Part shown: positions 6,483 through 9,416 of the stretch, piece by piece
How positions within the stretch are numbered: position 1 is the first letter of the stretch
How the letters are laid out: every line of letters starts with the position of its first letter
Assembly: GCA_021802375.1 (NCBI GenBank)
Contig: JAKAAL010000111.1
Location: forward strand, 1-9,416
Origin: Bacillota bacterium
Lineage (GTDB): Bacteria; Bacillota_E; Sulfobacillia; Sulfobacillales; Sulfobacillaceae
Direction: 5' to 3'
Length of the DNA: 9,416 nucleotides
Notes under the pieces: generated by a model
Databases searched by the model: none
What the model was told of the DNA's origin: nothing
The model's input: only the letters and a program-made list of their open reading frames with translations
Program-made: the position numbers and the translations under genes

Positions 6483-6907
6483 GAGATCTCCCCAGGAAAC
6501 GCGGACTCGATGCGTGCCGCCGCATTGACAAGTTCAGTGGCTGCGGCCACATAGCGCGCCAACACCACCATGTTGCCGCGCGTGAGCACCAATCGACCGC
6601 GCATGATGCCGGCAATGGCTTCCAAGTTTCCTTCCATGACCTCGCGCCAAGTGTAGGGATCGGCTGTGATGACATAGGGTGCCGTGTCCAAGTCGTCTGG
6701 CGCGGCAACCCGGGCCGACCGGCATTGGCCGTGGTATAAGTCCACATACACCGCACGCTGTTCCGGAATCATTTCATCGGGATCAGCGTCCATCACCAGC
6801 ACCATCGGCCATTCCCACGTCTGTGCCGCCTTGGCGTAGCTCGCACTTTGGTTCAGCTCGTTCTTCCAAGCCTCCGCCCATTCATCTGTGAACACTTCAT
6901 AGGCCAT
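6479..6907 (-). CDS. SCP2 sterol-carrier-like protein, copy 2
   Basis: Small cytosolic protein of 142 aa, resembling bacterial SCP2 sterol-binding-domain proteins, which hold a hydrophobic ligand. Typical segments: FTDEWAEAW near the start, QTWEWPMVLVMDADPD (about 29-44), RAVYVDLYHGQCRSARV (about 51-67), then ADPYTWREVMEGNLEAIAGI and a RGxMVVLARYV helix. The start is ATG 6907, since GAGGA lies 7 nt upstream and the N-terminus then aligns with the upstream paralogue; a longer ORF to 6955 overlaps that gene. Nearly 60% identical by eye to the 6927-7370 product, hence a tandem duplication. It ends in an ATGA overlap with the ADH, so it probably supplies or buffers a hydrophobic substrate for the ADH/ALDH pair. 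The family call is good; the ligand is unknown. Confidence 0.82.
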   Translation of the reverse strand: MAYEVFTDEWAEAWKNELNQSASYAKAAQTWEWPMVLVMDADPDEMIPEQRAVYVDLYHGQCRSARVAAPDDLDTAPYVITADPYTWREVMEGNLEAIAGIMRGRLVLTRGNMVVLARYVAAATELVNAAARIESAFPGEIS

Positions 6908-6926
6908 GATGACGTCCTCGCTTTCT

Positions 6927-7370
6927 TTACTCCCGGGAGCCTTCCAGCCCCTCATCGGGAAATACCGTGTGGATGCGCGCGACAGCGTGCGTCAGCTCGT
7001 TGGCGGCAGCGACATACCGCGCCATCACCAACATGCTGCCGCGCGCCAAAGACATGCGCCCGCGCAACATGGCGCCAATCGCTTCGATTTTTCCATCCCG
7101 CAAGTCCCGCCAAGTGTCGACGTCCGCCTTCACGACATAAGAAGCGCGCGCGATCTCCTCGGCAGTAGCCACTCGAGCCTCCCGGCATTCGCCATGATAT
7201 AGATCGACGTATACGGCCCGATCTGCCTCAATACCCTTGTCCGGATCGGCCTCCATAAGAAGAACCAAAGGCCACTCCCAAGTCCGCCCGGCTTTCTGGT
7301 ACTTTTCACTGCGGTTCAGTTCGTCTTTCCATTCTTGAGCCCATGCGTCAGTAAAGATTTCCACTGCCAT
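6927..7370 (-). CDS. SCP2 sterol-carrier-like protein, copy 1 (first gene of operon)
   Basis: 147-aa paralogue of the next gene, starting MAVEIFTDAW. Blocks shared with it include TWEWP, RAVYVDLYHG, the CR-x-ARVA segment, DTWR/YTWR, RGR and ARYVAAA-x-EL. It carries a short acidic C-terminal extension (EGLEGSRE) absent from copy 2. GGAGGGAG about 9 nt before ATG 7370 supports the start. The stop at 6927-6929 is 19 bp before copy 2's ATG. As first gene of a four-gene minus-strand operon it probably follows the promoter in 7371-7500, though no convincing -35/-10 pair is visible. Two diverged copies kept side by side may form a heterodimer or bind different ligands; that is inference. Confidence 0.82.
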   Translation of the reverse strand: MAVEIFTDAWAQEWKDELNRSEKYQKAGRTWEWPLVLLMEADPDKGIEADRAVYVDLYHGECREARVATAEEIARASYVVKADVDTWRDLRDGKIEAIGAMLRGRMSLARGSMLVMARYVAAANELTHAVARIHTVFPDEGLEGSRE

Positions 7371-7565
7371 TTCGCCACACTCCCTCCGGGTATGAATTCG
7401 AGCGAAAATTGAATTTTCCTCCCATAAGCAAAAGATGCAGGAAGTAAATATTGTGAGAAAAAAGCATGCGCGTCGTTCCGGTGCCTCGCCACGCTCGTGC
7501 TACAGTGGATTCAGCATGTCATTAGCCGGTTCCGTCGCAACCGAGCCACAAAGGAGGTTCCCTTC
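7371..7565. promoter_or_regulatory. Divergent promoter region, SCP2/ADH/ALDH operon versus methyltransferase
   Basis: 195-bp AT-richer gap between divergent genes, so it must hold both promoters. The one clear element is an inverted repeat, GAAAATT-G-AATTTTC (7404-7418), 34 bp before the operon's first ATG, possibly an operator. Minus-strand TTTACT (7448-7443) with TATGGG (7426-7421) at 16-bp spacing is a weak promoter guess. On the plus strand, TGCTACAGT (7498-7506) could be an extended -10. Neither is convincing. Confidence 0.4.
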
Positions 7566-8411
7566 GTGAGCCAGTTTTCTGATCCTGATTTCCTGCGCGA
7601 AGCGTACGGCACTGACGAGGGACTGTCCATCCGCATTCAAGCCCAAGAGCGGTATGGATTGAACCAGCAAAACATCTTTCAGGCGCTCACTCGCGCAGCG
7701 CAAGCCGCCACTTCCCCTAAGGCAGTGCTGGATGTCGGCGCCGGCACCGGTGCCTGGTACCCCTGGGTTCGACAGTATGCAGGCAACGCCGTCCGCTATG
7801 AAGCCATCGACATGTCTGCCGCGATGGTGGAGCGACTCAATCAACGCATGTCTGGCGATCCTCATGGCCATGCCGAGGTCGCCGATGCCGAAGCGCTGCC
7901 ATACCCTCCCGAAAGCTTTGATTGGGTGGGCCTCCATTACATGCTCTACCACGTGCCCAACATCGAGCGTGCGTTACAATCGGCTTGGAGCGTGCTGCGT
8001 CCTGGCGGCATCCTCGTGGCAGCCACCAACGGTTCCCGCAGCTATCATGAAATGCTGGAATGGCACGCCGAAGCCGCGTCACGCTTGGGGCTCCCGTATG
8101 CGGAGGATGCCCGTGGCGACCGCTTTTCGCTTGAAAACGGGGCCCGGTTCTTTCCCCATCCGCCCGAGATGGCGCAATTTCCGGGAGGGCTCTCTTTTCC
8201 GAGCATCGCCGCCTATCTTGCGTATTATGGATCCGGGTTTTGCTGGGCAGGCATTCCGCTCGAATATCACCAAGAGTCCGTCAAGCGGGACCTCCTGGAG
8301 ACCATGGGCAGTCTGGTGAAACCCCTATTCGAAAAGGAGGGCGTGATTCCCCTCTCCCATACCTCCGGCTTCTTCTGGCTCATCAAGGAAATGGCCACTC
8401 CGGAACCGTAA
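7566..8411 (+). CDS. Class I SAM-dependent methyltransferase (Methyltransf_11/UbiE-like)
   Basis: Predicted cytosolic methyltransferase of 281 aa; substrate unknown. Motif I is LDVGAGTGAW (55-64), with the acidic residue at the end of strand 2 in YEAIDMS (78-84), a motif II region in ADAEALPYPPESFDWV (106-121) and LRPGG (144-148) as motif III. The C-terminal part (about 180-281) is aromatic-rich and probably forms the substrate lid. The GTG at 7566 is chosen because AAGGAGGT (7551-7558) sits 7 nt upstream. The open frame extends back to GTG 7497, but that extension is basic, has no ribosome binding site and would run through this Shine-Dalgarno. The gene is single, divergent from the SCP2 operon and followed by its own terminator. 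A lipid, quinone or small-molecule methylase is possible. Confidence 0.82.
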   Translation: MSQFSDPDFLREAYGTDEGLSIRIQAQERYGLNQQNIFQALTRAAQAATSPKAVLDVGAGTGAWYPWVRQYAGNAVRYEAIDMSAAMVERLNQRMSGDPHGHAEVADAEALPYPPESFDWVGLHYMLYHVPNIERALQSAWSVLRPGGILVAATNGSRSYHEMLEWHAEAASRLGLPYAEDARGDRFSLENGARFFPHPPEMAQFPGGLSFPSIAAYLAYYGSGFCWAGIPLEYHQESVKRDLLETMGSLVKPLFEKEGVIPLSHTSGFFWLIKEMATPEP

Positions 8412-8412
8412 A

Positions 8413-8463
8413 CTTCCCAGAGGGCCGCGGTGTCCCCACACCGCAGCCTTTCGTCTCTGGAAG
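8413..8463 (+). terminator. Long hairpin terminator after the methyltransferase
   Basis: Inner stem GCGGTGT (8427-8433)/ACACCGC (8438-8444) with a CCCC loop. Outer stem CTTCC+AGAG (8413-8417, 8419-8422) pairs with CTCT+GGAAG (8455-8463) with a single bulged C. There is no clear U-tract after the outer stem, but CCTTTCGTCTCT follows the inner one. It starts 2 nt after the stop. Confidence 0.65.
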
Positions 8464-8565
8464 ACTAGTGCACTATCCCGTGTGCCCCCGAGCACGAAGG
8501 CCCGATGAACCAGCACGGCGCTTGCGCGGAAAATCGTCGAAAACCCGGTCAGTGATCACGAGTTC
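8464..8565. other. Gap between convergent genes, nothing assigned
   Basis: 102 bp between the methyltransferase terminator and the stop of the DUF962 gene. It contains short palindromes, TAGTGCACTA (8466-8475) and GTGATCAC (8552-8559), but no convincing minus-strand terminator or small gene. Confidence 0.5.
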
Positions 8566-8892
8566 CTAGAGCATTTTGAAGGTGGTGATGCCCTCCGTGA
8601 GTCCTCGGGTCAACATCAACCGAAACAACAGCAAGTCCGCTCGCAGGGACCAAATGGGGTGGCGAAAGGTGACGGGGTGGTTCTTTTCAACAACAAAGTG
8701 TCCGAGCCATGAACATCCATAGGAAACAATGAGTGCTGTAAGGAGATAGATCCAATTCCAGGAGATGACTGCCAACAAAATCGAGATGAGGCCAGCGCTC
8801 GTTCCGACGAAGTGCCAGAGCCGGGTGGCGAGAAGCTCATGCTCGTGCAGATACTCGAGCCAAAACGTATAAAACGTCTTTGTTTGCTCCAT
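8566..8892 (-). CDS. Mpo1-like / DUF962 membrane protein
   Basis: 108-aa integral membrane protein of the Mpo1/YGL010w-like (DUF962) family. Conserved features: FWLEYLHEHELLATRLWHFVG (about 10-30) with the His-rich entry (His16, His18, His27), then two membrane segments (about 32-52 and 54-66), then GHFVVEKNHPVTF (64-76) and HPIWSL (78-83). Yeast Mpo1 is an iron-dependent dioxygenase of 2-hydroxy fatty acid alpha-oxidation, with the conserved His residues as metal ligands; whether bacterial members do this is not shown here. The start is ATG 8892, since GGGAGGGA (8908-8901) is 8 nt upstream and the family homology begins there. A longer frame to 9021 adds a low-complexity basic stretch with no support. 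The length is usual for bacterial members. Confidence 0.85.
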   Translation of the reverse strand: MEQTKTFYTFWLEYLHEHELLATRLWHFVGTSAGLISILLAVISWNWIYLLTALIVSYGCSWLGHFVVEKNHPVTFRHPIWSLRADLLLFRLMLTRGLTEGITTFKML

Positions 8893-9063
8893 TGCGATTT
8901 TCCCTCCCGGGAGACTATTCGCGAAAAGTCGAGTTTTTCCTTCCGTATGGAAAAGCCGGCCACACCGTGGAACGCATGCCGGGTGGCGTCTGCGAGGGGA
9001 TAAAGGGCGGACAGGAGGCACTCACGATGCTCCTTCCGCATATGCAGTCTTGTCGCTGGAAAG
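8893..9063. promoter_or_regulatory. Gap holding the DUF962 promoter and possible end of the MMPL transcript
   Basis: 171 bp. On the minus strand it holds the DUF962 ribosome binding site (8908-8901). A hairpin with one bulge, GGAGGCA/TGCTCC (9014-9033), lies 31 bp past the MMPL stop and may be a weak terminator. TTCC-ATAC-GGAA (8941-8952 on either strand) is a small inverted repeat. No clear -35/-10 pair and no small gene seen. Confidence 0.35.
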
Positions 9064-9416
9064 CTACTCCCAAGCGGCGTCCGACGCCGGCGCATTGTCG
9101 GACTGGGCGAGCGCCGCACGCACCAAGGCCAAGGCCTTTCTAAGCCGCTCCTCTTCCTCACGGGTCGCCCCATCGCGCGCGCCGTCCCGAGCCAACCAAG
9201 CCGCCGCTACCGCCAATATCAAGGCACGCGTCCTGCCAGCGAGCGGCAACGCCGCGCCCGCCGCATGGCCCTTGTCCCGCGCCCTTAATGCGGCGACCAA
9301 CGCATCCCCCTCGACATCCAGATTCGGCAGCATGCGATTCAACCACCCAGGCAGCCACCAACCCTTGTCGCCCAAAAGCGCCATGACCGCCGGGACCAAT
9401 GTGAGCCGTACGATGA
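9064..9416 (-). CDS. MMPL/RND-family transporter, C-terminal fragment (runs off right edge)
   Basis: The last about 117 residues of a large membrane transporter. The frame is open to the window edge (reading IVRLTLVPAVMALLG), so the TTG at 9399 is not the start. The signature is LVPAVMALLGDKGWWLP, then GWLNRMLPNLDVEG: the end of the last transmembrane helix and the conserved exit motif of MMPL proteins (pattern LVPA-x-M-x-L-x-G, WWLP, LP-x-L-x-VEG). After it comes a cytosolic tail of about 80 residues, rich in Ala/Arg/Glu and largely helical (TREEEERLRKALALVRAAL), ending at TAG (9066-9064). MMPL proteins export lipids or hydrophobic compounds using the proton gradient; the substrate here cannot be told. 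The DUF962 gene follows on the same strand after 171 bp. Confidence 0.82.
   Translation of the reverse strand, partial: IVRLTLVPAVMALLGDKGWWLPGWLNRMLPNLDVEGDALVAALRARDKGHAAGAALPLAGRTRALILAVAAAWLARDGARDGATREEEERLRKALALVRAALAQSDNAPASDAAWE

Noticed and set aside
5472..6554. 360-codon plus-strand frame opposite the ADH gene
   Set aside because: Antisense shadow of an intact zinc ADH; no ribosome binding site and no domain pattern.
7497..7565. N-terminal extension of the methyltransferase from GTG 7497
   Set aside because: No ribosome binding site at 7497, and the extension runs through a perfect AAGGAGGT placed 7 nt before GTG 7566.
8945..8955. TATGGAAAAG at 8946-8955, similar to the right half of the shared box
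   Set aside because: The left half at the required spacing is absent (the nearest CTAT is 2 bp off register and the flanks differ), and its strand does not point to a downstream gene. Probably chance.
8893..9021. N-terminal extension of the DUF962 protein
   Set aside because: Basic, low-complexity residues outside the family domain; ATG 8892 has a good Shine-Dalgarno.
1..9416. CRISPR array, tRNA/rRNA genes, IS elements
   Set aside because: No regularly spaced repeats, no cloverleaf or rRNA-like sequence, and no transposase or terminal inverted repeats were seen on either strand.

Overview
The window looks like chromosome of a fairly GC-rich Gram-positive, most likely an acidophilic or thermoacidophilic Firmicute of the Sulfobacillus/Alicyclobacillus type. 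This is inferred from strong AGGAGG-type ribosome binding sites, compact hairpin terminators, a secreted G1 (glutamic, acid-active) peptidase and an SCP2-like/ADH/ALDH operon. The species cannot be fixed from the sequence alone.

Layout. (1) 2-1287, plus strand: the 3' part of a globin-coupled diguanylate cyclase (protoglobin proximal-His region, then GGDEF), closely followed by a small SAM-dependent O-methyltransferase-like gene and a strong hairpin terminator. (2) 1373-3909, plus strand: the most interesting block. An XRE-HTH/TPR regulator (416 aa) is followed after 20 bp by a previously uncalled 45-codon gene for a short secreted peptide, then a terminator, then a secreted G1 glutamic endopeptidase. 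A 41-bp element with the same architecture (ATTTCTATAGCC, 20-bp gap, CTATGGAAA) lies upstream of both the regulator and the protease and nowhere else that I could find. Architecture and order match RRNPP peptide quorum-sensing cassettes (PlcR-PapR, NprR-NprX), with a protease as the apparent output. (3) 3925-7370, minus strand: a four-gene, tightly coupled operon. Two tandem paralogous SCP2-like lipid-binding proteins come first, then a zinc MDR alcohol dehydrogenase and an aldehyde dehydrogenase; this suggests oxidation of a hydrophobic alcohol through its aldehyde to an acid. (4) 7566-8411, plus strand: a class I methyltransferase, divergent from that operon, with a long hairpin terminator. 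(5) 8566-9416, minus strand: a small Mpo1-like (DUF962) membrane protein, and the C-terminal end of an MMPL/RND transporter running off the right edge.

How the genes may work together: the regulator probably senses the re-imported processed peptide and binds the shared box to control itself (and so the peptide gene) and the protease, giving density-dependent secretion of an acid protease. This is inference from layout and repeated DNA. No gene-free stretch exceeds 300 bases; the largest gaps are 1288-1466, 2876-3071, 7371-7565 and 8893-9063, and their contents are listed.
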